DNA of 64,000 nt from Rhodothermales bacterium (GTDB taxonomy: Bacteria; Bacteroidota; Rhodothermia; Rhodothermales; Bin80): positions 496,001-560,000 of the forward strand of contig CATQHT010000002.1 of NCBI GenBank assembly GCA_958296045.1, given 5' to 3'. The position numbers and the translations under genes are program-made. The notes below the pieces were generated by a model that saw only the letters and a list, made by a program, of their open reading frames with translations, did not search any database and was not told the DNA's origin. Shown piece after piece: positions 50,295 to 59,932 of the stretch. Numbering within the stretch: the first letter of the stretch is position 1; every line of letters starts with the position of its first letter.

Positions 50295-52973
50295 CTAGGC
50301 CTCGCGCTTCTCCCTCGAGCGGCGAAACCACATCGCCGCCTTCACAAAGTCTCGCGGCACACCCCTTCCTAGACGATAGGCCGCAGACAGCCTTTCCTGG
50401 CTGTCTACATGCCCCTGCTCGGCCGCCAGCTCGAACCATTTCGCCGCCTCCACGTCGTCTTGAGCCACCCCACGCCCCTCAGCATATAGCGTACCGAGCT
50501 TGAACTGGCTCTCTGCATAGGCCCGCTTCGCAGCCAAACGAAACCATTGAATCGCTGCTTCCTGGTCCTGAGGCACTCCGATTCCGGCCTCATAATAGCA
50601 GCCAAGCTTGTATTGACTTTTCCGGTATCCCTTATCGGCCGACAACCTGTACCACGAAATCGCCTGCGTCTCGTCCTGGGGCACGCCCCTGCCAGCCTCA
50701 TAGTAACAGCCAAGCTTGTACTGACTCTTCCTGTTCCCCTGGTTGGCCGACAACCTGAACCAAGAAAACGCCTGAGTGTCATCTTGGGGCACGCCCCTGC
50801 CGGCTTCATAACAGCAGCCAAGCCTGCATTGACTTTTCCGGTATCCCTTATCGGCCGACAATCTGTACCACGAAATCGCCTGCGTCTCGTCCTGGGGCAC
50901 GCCCCTGCCAGCCTCATAGTAACAGCCAAGCTTGTACTGACTCTTCCTGTTCCCCTGGTTGGCCGACAACCTGAACCAAGAAAACGCCTGAGCGTCATCC
51001 TGGGGCACGCCTCTGCCAGCTTCATAACAGCAGCCGAGCTTGTGCTGACCCTTCGCGTACCCGTGGTTTGCCGCCCGTTTGTACCACGCTGCCGCCTGAG
51101 CGTCATCCTGCGTCACACCATTGCCCGTTGCGTAAATGATGCCCAGTTTGAGCTGGCCTCTCGGATAGTCCAGCTCCGCCGCCATACGGTACCACCTGTG
51201 AGCCTCTGCCAGATCTTGGGCTACGCCCTGGCCGTGCTCATACATCAGACCCAGATTGACCTGGCTGGCGCTATAGCTTTGGTCTGCCGCCCGGCGATAC
51301 CATTTTACGGCCTCTTCTTCATCTTTGGCTACCCCGCGGCCACTCGCATACATGTTGCCCAGGTTGCACTGGCCTCTCGGATAGCCCTGGTCTGCCGCCC
51401 GGCGATACCACTTTACGGCCTCTTTTTCATCTTTAGCCACCCCGTGGCCACTCGCATACATGTTGCCAATATTGCATTGGCTTGACAAATATCCCTGCTT
51501 CGCCGCCAGCATATACCACTCTGCTGCCTCAACTTCGTCTTTTTCGACCCCCCGGCCATTAAGAAGCATCTTTGCCAGATTGGATTGGCCTCGCGCGTAT
51601 CCCTGCCGCGCGGAGCGGCGGTACCACTTGACCGCCTTTCCCTCGTTCTTGGTCACCCCCTCGCCCAAGGCGTACAAGTTGCCCAGATTGCACTGAGCCG
51701 GCGCGTATCCACGCTTGGCCGACTGCTTGTACAGCTCCGCTGCCCGAGTTTTGTCTTGAGCTACGCCCCTACCATCCGCGTACATCCTGCCAAGCTTGCA
51801 CTGGCCACGGGCGTACCCCTTAGAAGCCGCCAGACGGTACCACTTCACGGCCTTGGCCTCGTCCCGAGCTACCCCTTTGCCCCTAGCATACATGGTACCC
51901 AGATTGCACTGGCCCGGCGCATAGCGCCGCTCAGCCGAGAGGCGATACCAGTAAAAGGCCTCGTCCTTATCCTTCGGAACGCCTTTGCCATGTTCATATA
52001 GATGGCCAAGGGCACACTGAGCGCGCGGGTACCCCTTGTTAGCTGCCTCCCGAAACCACCTGACTGCCTCATCCTGATTTTTTTCCACGCCTTTGCCTGC
52101 GGAATACATGTTCGCCAGATTGCACTGAGCAGGCAAAAACCCCTGCTCCGCCGATCGGCGATACCATTTAACCGCCTCCTGAGCGTCCTTGCGAACGCCT
52201 CTGCCTAATGCATACATGTACGCCAAGTTGAACTGGCCCCATGGATTCTCCTGGTCGGCAGCCCGCCGGTACCACTTCACGGCCTTGTCCCAATCCCTGG
52301 GCACGCCCCAGCCTCTGTCATAAATCCTGCCCAGTTGCCCCTGACTCTTTGCACATCCCTGCTGGGCAGCTAATCGTATCCACTTGGTTCCTTCAACCGC
52401 GTCTTTGGGCACCTCTCGGCCAAACAGGTATGTCTCACCCAGTCGGGTCTGACTGCGCAGATGGCCCTGCTGAGCAGCCAGCCGCCACCACTTTATTGCC
52501 TCACTTCGGTCTACGAGCGCGTCCCGGTCGGACACCAACAGTTGCCCGTAGTGATACTGCGCTTTAGCGTAGCCATTTTCAGCTGACCGCCTAAACCACG
52601 CGGCTGCTTCGACCTCGTCGCTTCGAACGCCTCTGCCGACTTCATAACAACGGCCCAGCCTGTACTGGGCGGGTGCGTACTGCTGCCGTGCCGCCCGGTG
52701 GTACCACCTTAATGCCTCCACGGTGTCTCTAGCCACGCCACTGCCCGACTCATACATGGAACCCAGCCTGTACTGGGCGGGCGCGTGACCCTGTATTGCC
52801 GACTTCTTGTACCAGCGGGCGGCTTCCTTACTATTCAGCGGAACGCCGTTGCCGCCCTCGTACTTCAGGCCGGTATCGTATTGCCGAAAGGCATCTGCCA
52901 GCTGATCCGAAGCCGCTCGGCGCTGGTTAGCTTCGAGATCCGCTAGATGATTCTTGTCGTGACTTAGCGACAT
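50295..52973 (-). CDS. SEL1-like repeat protein (many 36-aa repeats)
   Basis: Repeated A(xx)WYRxAAxQGYxxxQxxLGxMYxxGxGVxxDxxEA units from MSLSHDKNHLADLE onward. Confidence 0.95.
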   Translation of the reverse strand: MSLSHDKNHLADLEANQRRAASDQLADAFRQYDTGLKYEGGNGVPLNSKEAARWYKKSAIQGHAPAQYRLGSMYESGSGVARDTVEALRWYHRAARQQYAPAQYRLGRCYEVGRGVRSDEVEAAAWFRRSAENGYAKAQYHYGQLLVSDRDALVDRSEAIKWWRLAAQQGHLRSQTRLGETYLFGREVPKDAVEGTKWIRLAAQQGCAKSQGQLGRIYDRGWGVPRDWDKAVKWYRRAADQENPWGQFNLAYMYALGRGVRKDAQEAVKWYRRSAEQGFLPAQCNLANMYSAGKGVEKNQDEAVRWFREAANKGYPRAQCALGHLYEHGKGVPKDKDEAFYWYRLSAERRYAPGQCNLGTMYARGKGVARDEAKAVKWYRLAASKGYARGQCKLGRMYADGRGVAQDKTRAAELYKQSAKRGYAPAQCNLGNLYALGEGVTKNEGKAVKWYRRSARQGYARGQSNLAKMLLNGRGVEKDEVEAAEWYMLAAKQGYLSSQCNIGNMYASGHGVAKDEKEAVKWYRRAADQGYPRGQCNLGNMYASGRGVAKDEEEAVKWYRRAADQSYSASQVNLGLMYEHGQGVAQDLAEAHRWYRMAAELDYPRGQLKLGIIYATGNGVTQDDAQAAAWYKRAANHGYAKGQHKLGCCYEAGRGVPQDDAQAFSWFRLSANQGNRKSQYKLGCYYEAGRGVPQDETQAISWYRLSADKGYRKSQCRLGCCYEAGRGVPQDDTQAFSWFRLSANQGNRKSQYKLGCYYEAGRGVPQDETQAISWYRLSADKGYRKSQYKLGCYYEAGIGVPQDQEAAIQWFRLAAKRAYAESQFKLGTLYAEGRGVAQDDVEAAKWFELAAEQGHVDSQERLSAAYRLGRGVPRDFVKAAMWFRRSREKREA
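50611..51042 (-). repeat. Near-identical tandem duplication of a 216-bp (two SEL1 repeats) unit
   Basis: 50611-50826 and 50827-51042 read almost identically; peptides AFSWFRLSANQGNRKSQYKLGCYYEAGRGVPQDETQAISWYRLSADKGYRKSQ occur twice. Confidence 0.9.
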
Positions 52974-53133
52974 GCTGTATCTGACTTGGAATTGTCTGTA
53001 CGTGTGCCTTATAAATATAACCGACAAAGTCGCCCGGAACAGAGTCGTCGACTGCGAAACGGCATCACCGAGCTTTGTCGCCTGCTGGCAGTGCCTTATG
53101 GCTGCACGCGAAACGTGTCCAAGTAGCGAAACA

Positions 53134-54630
53134 TCACGTGCCCGAGCCCGCGATGCTGGCACGCAGCCCAGCATAAAGCGCCTCCAACAACGTATCCGCA
53201 GCCTTTGTAGGAAGATCCACCACGCGCGGATAACGGAGGACTCCAGCACCCGCCGTGTCAGGCGTCACCGTACACAGCCCCAATCGCCGCTGAAACCATG
53301 TGCCATTGACACGAAACGTCTGCAGACGCTCAAAAGGTACAACCCAGATCTTCTGCTTAAAGACGCCGTGTCGGATATACACGGTGTCCGCACCCACCAC
53401 GTATCCGTGATTGCGGTACTGAAGCCATGCCATAACACCCAAGAGTGGCAGAGTGCTGAGTCCCCACAGTGCTGCACTCCCCAGCCAGAGCCCCAACGGC
53501 AATAGCACCACGATAAGTGCCCGAACGTACCGAAGAAACGTGCGCCTGATGGCCAAAGGTGAGACATGCTCATAGGACTCCGGTAGTTCAAAAGGCCGGA
53601 TGCGCGGTCCTACCTGCGCAATCTCGTCAAGGCGCGCCAGGGGTATCGCCATGTTGCCGCCGCGGCGTGACACGTCATATCCGATAGTCTGCAGCTCGAT
53701 CCTGAACCACCCGAAGGCACGCATCAGGGGGTTGGACCGTACGATAAGCGCTTGGATGCGCTTCAGCGGGATGGTGGCCTCCTGTAACGTGAGAAGTCCG
53801 TGGCTGCGCACGAGCTTGTCCTCCATGCGCCGCAATCGGTACCTGTAAAAGCGTACCACCGTCGCGACTATCCCGCTGATCCACGCCAGCACAATGGCTA
53901 GCACAACGGCGAAAACAGCAATGCCCCACATTTTGGGAACATCCATCACCAGGTTTGTGCCCCCGTTACTGAGCAACCAATCCATCACTGCCTGTTCTAC
54001 GGTGCTGTTGAACTGTTGCGCGTACGCTACTGCGGAAAAGATGATGGCGATATACACCAGCGAAAACCGAAAGGCCCCGGCCAGGAATACGCGTCGCAGC
54101 GGCATATCAACCAGCAGCTGTCCAGTCGCGGGCTCAGTGTCCGAAAAAGCCACGTCCGGCTGTATGACCTGAGACCCCTTGCGGACCAAATCACGTATAT
54201 CCAGTGCAACGCTCTGGCTGGTGTATTCCAGCACACCCTCTGCCTCTGCACTGCCAGCCGTCATAATCTTTACACTTGACAAACCCGCCAGACGGGGGAG
54301 CAGGCTGCGCTCAATAGCTACGTTCTGGATGCGCTCTAGCGGAATGTTGCGCTTGCGGCGCCGAAAAACGCCGCTGCGGATAATGATTTCGCGCGGTGTG
54401 ATGCGATAACTGAATTTCAGAAAGTGCGCAATGATCAACGGTACCGCCACAAATGCATACGCGGCGGACAATCCCAACATGATGAAGTTCTGAAACCGCT
54501 GTTGCCCATCCGGGACTGCAGCCGTGGAGGACAGTATGGCTATCGCAAGCGCGGGGATGCTCTTAGCGAAGCGTAGCAGCAACGTCAGCGGATGCAGGCG
54601 CCGCAAGACGCCCTCAGACGGCATACTCAT
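53134..54630 (-). CDS. Bacterial PH-domain membrane protein (YdbT-like)
   Basis: SYRITPREIIIRSGVFRRRKRNIPLERIQNVAIERSLLPRLAGLSSVKIMTAGS; later PH-like strands RYRLRRMEDKLVRSHGLLTLQEATIPLKRIQALIV with TM segments. Confidence 0.88.
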   Translation of the reverse strand: MSMPSEGVLRRLHPLTLLLRFAKSIPALAIAILSSTAAVPDGQQRFQNFIMLGLSAAYAFVAVPLIIAHFLKFSYRITPREIIIRSGVFRRRKRNIPLERIQNVAIERSLLPRLAGLSSVKIMTAGSAEAEGVLEYTSQSVALDIRDLVRKGSQVIQPDVAFSDTEPATGQLLVDMPLRRVFLAGAFRFSLVYIAIIFSAVAYAQQFNSTVEQAVMDWLLSNGGTNLVMDVPKMWGIAVFAVVLAIVLAWISGIVATVVRFYRYRLRRMEDKLVRSHGLLTLQEATIPLKRIQALIVRSNPLMRAFGWFRIELQTIGYDVSRRGGNMAIPLARLDEIAQVGPRIRPFELPESYEHVSPLAIRRTFLRYVRALIVVLLPLGLWLGSAALWGLSTLPLLGVMAWLQYRNHGYVVGADTVYIRHGVFKQKIWVVPFERLQTFRVNGTWFQRRLGLCTVTPDTAGAGVLRYPRVVDLPTKAADTLLEALYAGLRASIAGSGT

Positions 54631-55081
54631 TGATGGCGTGCTTTACCTCGCTGCGCAGCCGCTCTGCCTCTTCAAATTCAAGTCCTGGCACCACAACACT
54701 GCTGCCCTGGGTACCGGCCGTGTGGACTATGAGGCGACCCAAGCTGAAGTTGCGCTCGATGACATCCTGCGAAACATCAAGGTGTTGTATACGACGTAGC
54801 GGAACGACCGTGTGCACCCGATTCCATATGCCACGCGTCAAGGCCAGCTCTTCTGTGCGCAGCTCGTAGCGCCAGAAACGGTGACGCAGGACCGGCAATA
54901 ACGTAGCGAGCAATCCGCCAATCAGCACCGTGGTGCCAGAAATGACTCCCAGAGGAATGGCGCGGTCGGCCTTGGCTATCCCAGCAATATCTATCACCAA
55001 GGCCACCATCAGCAGGAAGCACCAGAAAAGAACGATCTTAATGCGCCAGACAGTTTTTATGGCCGGAGCCAGGGGTCGCAT
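54614..55081 (-). CDS. Bacterial PH-domain protein (YdbS-like)
   Basis: FWRYELRTEELALTRGIWNRVHTVVPLRRIQHLDVSQDVIERNFSLGRLIVHTAGT; two TM helices; overlaps the downstream YdbT-like gene. Confidence 0.88.
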   Translation of the reverse strand: MRPLAPAIKTVWRIKIVLFWCFLLMVALVIDIAGIAKADRAIPLGVISGTTVLIGGLLATLLPVLRHRFWRYELRTEELALTRGIWNRVHTVVPLRRIQHLDVSQDVIERNFSLGRLIVHTAGTQGSSVVVPGLEFEEAERLRSEVKHAINEYAV

Positions 55082-55157
55082 GCGCAGCACGGTGGTGGAG
55101 CACGAAGAAGGGACTGCTGTAACACTGCGCCATCTAGCCTGTTTCACAGACATCCTC

Positions 55158-55964
55158 ATGGCACAGAAGACCATCAGCATATTGGGATGCGGGTATCTGG
55201 GGCTGCCCGTGGCCCGCGCCCTTCTTGCAAAGGGGTGGCGGGTGCGTGGCTCAACCACTCGTGTGCAAAGGCTGCGCGTGCTGCTTGACGCTGGTATAGA
55301 TCCTTTTCTTCTGGAGCTGACGCCGACGCTGCAGGGCCGGGCACTAGTAGACTTCTTCAGCTCTCCCACCATCCTGGTCAACTTTCCTCCAGGCAGGCGA
55401 CGCTCTGATGTCGAGACGTTTCTGCCAGCAGCCATGCGTGAGATCCTGGTCCGGATGGCCAACACGTCCCACCTGATCTTTGCCAGCTCCACCAGCGTCT
55501 ATGGGGAAGGGGTGGTTGATGAAAAGAGCCTAGCGCCGCCACGAACACCTTCCGGGCGTGCTCTCAGGCACGCGGAATCGTTGCTCACCGCGCGCGGTGA
55601 CTTCACGACAACCGTGCTCCGCTTTGGCGGTCTTTACGGCTATGCGCGCACCCCGGGCAGGTTCATGCGCTGCATCGCCAATGGCGCAGCACACGTCAAT
55701 CTCGTACACCGTGACGATGCTGTCGCGGTAACCGTACTGGTGGCCGAGAACCTGGAAGCAGCAGCAGGCACCTATAACGTGGTTGCCGACAGCCACCCGA
55801 CCAAAGCGGCCTTCTATACGCAGGCCGCGCGCTGGCTTGGCAATCCGCCGCCAGCGATTGAATTTGATTCCGCCATCCCGGACAAATATGTAAGGAATGA
55901 CTGGCTTCGGCAGCGGCTGGGCTACCGGTTCAAGGTTCCCGATCCCATGGTGCGCGCGCCATAG
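55158..55964 (+). CDS. NAD(P)-binding epimerase/SDR family protein (YeeZ-like)
   Basis: ISILGCGYLGLPVARALLAKGWRVRGSTTR (Rossmann), IFASSTSVYGEG, LRFGGLYGYARTPGRF. Confidence 0.9.
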   Translation: MAQKTISILGCGYLGLPVARALLAKGWRVRGSTTRVQRLRVLLDAGIDPFLLELTPTLQGRALVDFFSSPTILVNFPPGRRRSDVETFLPAAMREILVRMANTSHLIFASSTSVYGEGVVDEKSLAPPRTPSGRALRHAESLLTARGDFTTTVLRFGGLYGYARTPGRFMRCIANGAAHVNLVHRDDAVAVTVLVAENLEAAAGTYNVVADSHPTKAAFYTQAARWLGNPPPAIEFDSAIPDKYVRNDWLRQRLGYRFKVPDPMVRAP

Positions 55965-56008
55965 CGGTGGCAACCTGAACGCCATTTTCCGGTACCACGA
56001 CTTAGACG

Positions 56009-56401
56009 ATGCCATATTGGGCCATGGCGACACGCAATCTGCTGACGAGACAGGAGCAGTACATCCTGCTCCACAAGGGTACAGAGCGTCCGTTCACCGG
56101 CAAGTACAATGACCACTACGAGTCGGGCACGTACCTGTGCAGGGCGTGCAATGCGCCACTGTACCGCTCAGAAGCCAAATTCAAGTCTGGATGCGGATGG
56201 CCCAGCTTCGATGAGGAGATCGCAGGCGCGGTAACCCGGAAGCCCGATGCCGATCAGCGCCGCACTGAGATTATCTGTACACGGTGCGACGGCCACCTAG
56301 GACATGTGTTTGTCGGCGAGCGGTTCACCAACAAGAATACACGCCACTGCGTCAATTCACTTTCGATGAAGTTTGTCGCGGACCCCTGCCCCGATACCTA
56401 G
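56009..56401 (+). CDS. msrB: Peptide-methionine (R)-S-oxide reductase
   Basis: [70 protein letters not shown]. Confidence 0.97.
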   Translation: MPYWAMATRNLLTRQEQYILLHKGTERPFTGKYNDHYESGTYLCRACNAPLYRSEAKFKSGCGWPSFDEEIAGAVTRKPDADQRRTEIICTRCDGHLGHVFVGERFTNKNTRHCVNSLSMKFVADPCPDT

Positions 56402-56435
56402 CGGGTATGATTCATTCGCTGACAGGAGCAGCCGG

Positions 56436-56518
56436 TGCCGGAGGTGGGATTCGAACCCACACGCCATGCAAGGCACAGGTTCCTAAGACCTGCGCGTCTA
56501 CCATTCCGCCACTCCGGC
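56436..56518 (-). tRNA. tRNA-Leu (anticodon UAG)
   Basis: Minus strand GCCGGAGTGGCGGAATGGTAGACGCGCAGGTCTTAGGAACCTG...GGGTTCGAATCCCACCTCCGGCA; acceptor stem pairs, anticodon loop CTTAGGA; no genome-encoded CCA. Confidence 0.96.
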
Positions 56519-56604
56519 TCGTGCCGCTCTATTCCCTTGCCTTACCTTTTGTTCCACTCTATCGCGGGCATGTCGCCCGCTACGGCGCTGGGCCAGTCCT
56601 GCTT

Positions 56605-57666
56605 ATGGTGTCCATGCTGCTGTTCCTAGTGCCAGCGTCCGCGCAGCAGGAGCCTGCCCGATGGCAGCTGGGACTGGAATCCCCGGTACGTCTGGACAGC
56701 ATCTGGGTGGAACACCTTCAGCAGGGAGCTGTGCGCCTGGGAGGCTGTACGGCGACATTTGTGTCCTCCACCGGATTGCTGGTTACCAGTTACGCATGTG
56801 CTCGGCGCAATGTGCGCAGTGCTTGGCGCGTGGAGCATGTGCCGATGGAAGCGGGCTTTTATGCACCGGACCTGATGGATGAGCGGCGTGTACCATTGCT
56901 GGTGGCGGATCGGCTGCTGCAGGTGCGGCGTGCCAATGGGTCGATGCCAGCAGACTCAGTATGGAGATCGAACGACGGTCTGATGGTGACGGAGGTGCGC
57001 CTAGCCGCAGACAGCACAACCTACCTGACGTACACGTTCCGCCGCTACGAAGATGTGCGTGTGGTGATGCTTCCAGAGCGAAGCGTTGCCTGGCTCGGAG
57101 GCGAGTCGGATAAAGGCACCTATCCGCGGTTCAGTTTGGGAGTCGGGTTTCTGCGCGTGTACGACTATGACGGTCACCCGGTGCTGACAGAGTCGTACCT
57201 TCCGCTAAGCGGCGCAGGCGTACTTCCGGGTGAGGCACTTTACAGCATTAGCTTAGATAGGCCCGGTCCACACATCGGGTTCGGGCATGCCCGTGGCATG
57301 CCCTACAACGGAACGTGGGCACCCCCCTATACGACGCTGTTTGGGTTGTTCGATCTGCACTATGCACATGGGTCCGGAACCGCATGGGAGGTGCCTGCAT
57401 CCTGGCATGCGCAGGTGGCGGTGATGGATCTGTCGGCGCAGCTAAACGTGGCTTCCACTACGCCATGTGTGGCGGACGGGGCTCCGCTGGTCAACACGGA
57501 CCTGGAGGTTCTGGCCGTGTCGTTCGATGTCACATCTGTTAAGAGCGACACCCGTTGTATCGGCGTTGTGGGGCCCGGCATCTTTGAGGTGTTGCGCTCG
57601 GTGTATCAGGCTGCCGCATTGGTGGCGGAGCTCGACCTGGAAGGGCTGGACGATTATGTCGAATAG
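56605..57666 (+). CDS. Catalytically dead S46 peptidase paralog
   Basis: GGCTATFVSSTGLLVTSYACARRNV, MEAGFYAPDLMDERRVPLLVADRLLQV, WLGGESDKGTYPRFSLGVGFLRVYDYDGHPV align to the S46 protein at 57656 but lack the catalytic His, Asp and Ser. Start codon uncertain. Confidence 0.82.
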   Translation: MVSMLLFLVPASAQQEPARWQLGLESPVRLDSIWVEHLQQGAVRLGGCTATFVSSTGLLVTSYACARRNVRSAWRVEHVPMEAGFYAPDLMDERRVPLLVADRLLQVRRANGSMPADSVWRSNDGLMVTEVRLAADSTTYLTYTFRRYEDVRVVMLPERSVAWLGGESDKGTYPRFSLGVGFLRVYDYDGHPVLTESYLPLSGAGVLPGEALYSISLDRPGPHIGFGHARGMPYNGTWAPPYTTLFGLFDLHYAHGSGTAWEVPASWHAQVAVMDLSAQLNVASTTPCVADGAPLVNTDLEVLAVSFDVTSVKSDTRCIGVVGPGIFEVLRSVYQAAALVAELDLEGLDDYVE

Positions 57667-59845
57667 TTGGCTTTTGGTGCTTGCGCTTCTGCTCTTAGCG
57701 GGCTGCGGAGCCGCTCAGGAGGTGGCCGTGGTAACCCAGCGCGCCGAACGCACCGACCTTCCCGAAGCCGCTCCAGTAGCCGAGCGTGGCGGCCAGGCCA
57801 TACCCATCGATACCACTGCGCTTGCTGCGATGCGCGGCCGTTTTGACGGCGGCAAGATGTGGACCTTTGATGACCCGCCGCTGGCATACCTGGCCGAGCA
57901 GTTTGGCTTCAGCCCGGACTCTGCGTGGCTGGCAGCGGCGATGCGGGGAGCGCTTCGCTTCGGGCGCAACTGTTCGGCATCCTTTGTGTCCCAGCGCGGA
58001 CTGGTGATGACCAATCACCACTGCGCACGCGAGAGTATCACAAGGGTGGACCAGGCCGAGGAAGGTCTGCTGCGTGATGGCTTCTATGCCGCCACCACGG
58101 AGGACGAGCGCCGGGTGCCGGACCTGTTTGTCGAACAGCTGATGGCCATCCAGGATGTGACTTCCAGCGTGCATGCCGCCAGTCGCAGGGTTCGCGGTGA
58201 CGACGAACGCTCCCGGGTGCGGGCGCAGCGCGCCGCGGAGATAAGCCGCAGAAGGACAGCGGCATTGGCCTTAGAGGATTCCACCCTGCGCGTTGAGGTG
58301 GTGGAGTTGTTCAGCGGAGGCAAGTACGCGGCATACACGCTGCGCCGGCTGCGGGATGTGCGCCTGGTGATGGCACCCGAAAAACGACTCGGCTACTTCG
58401 GCGGTGATGCGGACAACTTCACGTTTCCGCGCTATGCTTTGGATATCGCGTTTTTTCGTGTCTACGGTACCGATGGCCAGCCACTGGCTACCGACGACTA
58501 TTTCCGGTGGAGTGCGGGTGGCGCCGCGATCGGGGAGCTGGTCTTTGTGGTCGGCAATCCCGGTTCCACTAGCCGTCTGGGAGCTGTAGCCAGCCTGGAG
58601 CACGAGCGGGACTACGCGCTGCCGCTCCAGATCGAATGGCTGGAGGCACGCGCGGATGTGCTGGCACCGTTTAAGGAATATGATGTGGCTGGCAATGCGT
58701 ACTTCGCGCTCCTGAACAGCCTGAAAGCACTCAACGGGCAGCAGGCAGGCCTGTTGGATGGGGAGCTGATCCGACGCCGCGCCGCGGATCAGTTGCGCAT
58801 GCAGGCCGCCATCGCCGCGTCTGATTCCCTGACGGAGCTGTACGGAAGCCTGTTCCGGGACCTGGAGGAACTGCAGATTTCAAAGCGGTCAGAGATCGCC
58901 CGGGCCCGAGCCTTTGCCTTCTTTGGCACATCGCTAGGGTCACGCGTCCTGACACGCGCGCTGTACGCCTACTACTATGCGACGTTGAAACGCCGCGGCT
59001 ATACGCCCCCCGAAGAGCTCAGAGATATCCGCAAGGAAGCGATGTCTTTCGAAAGCCTGCCACCGGAGGCGGAAGAGGCCCTCATCGCGCTTCGCCTCGA
59101 TGACCTCAAGGAGGCGCTTGGCGAGGGGGATCCCTCTTTCCGCCGGATCACCGGAGGGTTGCCGACCGACAGTGTGGCGGGGAAGCTTGTCGACGCGACC
59201 GCTTTAGTGGATACCACCGGCCTTGACTCGCTTCTGGCGGGCAGCTATCTGAACAGTGGCGACGCTAGCGTTCCCGTGATTGAGGTGCTAGCGCCGCTGG
59301 TGCTGACCGCCCAGGGCCAGGCGCAGAGCTTCGAAAACCGAGAAGTGCTGCTGGAGTCTTCGCTGGCGCAACTTAAATTTATGCTCAACGGGTCCGATGT
59401 GGCGCCAGACGCGTCTGGATCGCTTCGTCTGGCCGACGGGGTCGTGCGAGGGTACGAATACAACGGCACACGGGCTCCGGCCTTCACCACGTTTTTCGGT
59501 CTGTACGACCATTACTACGCCTATCGTGCCATCAGCACTGAATGGGACCTGCCGGATCGTTGGCTCACACCACCAGACTCGTTTGATCTCTCTGTACCAG
59601 TCAACCTGGTCAGCACCAATGACATCACCGGAGGCAATTCGGGGTCGCCGCTCTTGAATCAGGAGCTGGAGGTGGTCGGGCTTATCTTCGATGGCAACAT
59701 CGAGTCTTTGCCCAACGTGTACATCTTCTCCGACAGGACCGCGCGCGCCGTCTCCGTTGACAGCCGCGGCATCCTAGAAGCGTTGGAGCACATCTATGAG
59801 GCCGACCGCCTCGTGGCGGAAATCCTCTCAGCGGCAGATAAGTAA
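57656..59845 (+). CDS. S46 family serine peptidase (DPP7/DPP11-like)
   Basis: GLVMTNHHCARESI, GGDADNFTFPRYALDIAFFRVYGTDGQP, NDITGGNSGSPLLNQELEVVGLIFDGNIESL; lipobox LLLAGC. Confidence 0.96.
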   Translation: MSNSWLLVLALLLLAGCGAAQEVAVVTQRAERTDLPEAAPVAERGGQAIPIDTTALAAMRGRFDGGKMWTFDDPPLAYLAEQFGFSPDSAWLAAAMRGALRFGRNCSASFVSQRGLVMTNHHCARESITRVDQAEEGLLRDGFYAATTEDERRVPDLFVEQLMAIQDVTSSVHAASRRVRGDDERSRVRAQRAAEISRRRTAALALEDSTLRVEVVELFSGGKYAAYTLRRLRDVRLVMAPEKRLGYFGGDADNFTFPRYALDIAFFRVYGTDGQPLATDDYFRWSAGGAAIGELVFVVGNPGSTSRLGAVASLEHERDYALPLQIEWLEARADVLAPFKEYDVAGNAYFALLNSLKALNGQQAGLLDGELIRRRAADQLRMQAAIAASDSLTELYGSLFRDLEELQISKRSEIARARAFAFFGTSLGSRVLTRALYAYYYATLKRRGYTPPEELRDIRKEAMSFESLPPEAEEALIALRLDDLKEALGEGDPSFRRITGGLPTDSVAGKLVDATALVDTTGLDSLLAGSYLNSGDASVPVIEVLAPLVLTAQGQAQSFENREVLLESSLAQLKFMLNGSDVAPDASGSLRLADGVVRGYEYNGTRAPAFTTFFGLYDHYYAYRAISTEWDLPDRWLTPPDSFDLSVPVNLVSTNDITGGNSGSPLLNQELEVVGLIFDGNIESLPNVYIFSDRTARAVSVDSRGILEALEHIYEADRLVAEILSAADK

Positions 59846-59932
59846 TTGCGGGGCCTACAAGTTCTGAACAGGAGCGAGGTCCCGCAAGATGCATGGCGCA
59901 CGCCCAATCAGATGATAGGCTTCTTAGGACAT

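Noticed and set aside
50405-51106. 233-aa minus-strand ORF rich in Arg/Thr within the SEL1 gene
   Set aside because: Alternate-frame shadow of the SEL1 repeats with the same periodicity.
50547-51485. 312-aa plus-strand ORF antisense to the SEL1 gene
   Set aside because: Its repeats mirror the SEL1 repeats in codon phase; SEL1 coding is unambiguous on the minus strand.
56284-56604. N-terminal extension of the S46-like ORF through the tRNA-Leu gene
   Set aside because: It overlaps msrB and an opposite-strand tRNA; a start near 56605 gives a signal-peptide-like N-terminus.
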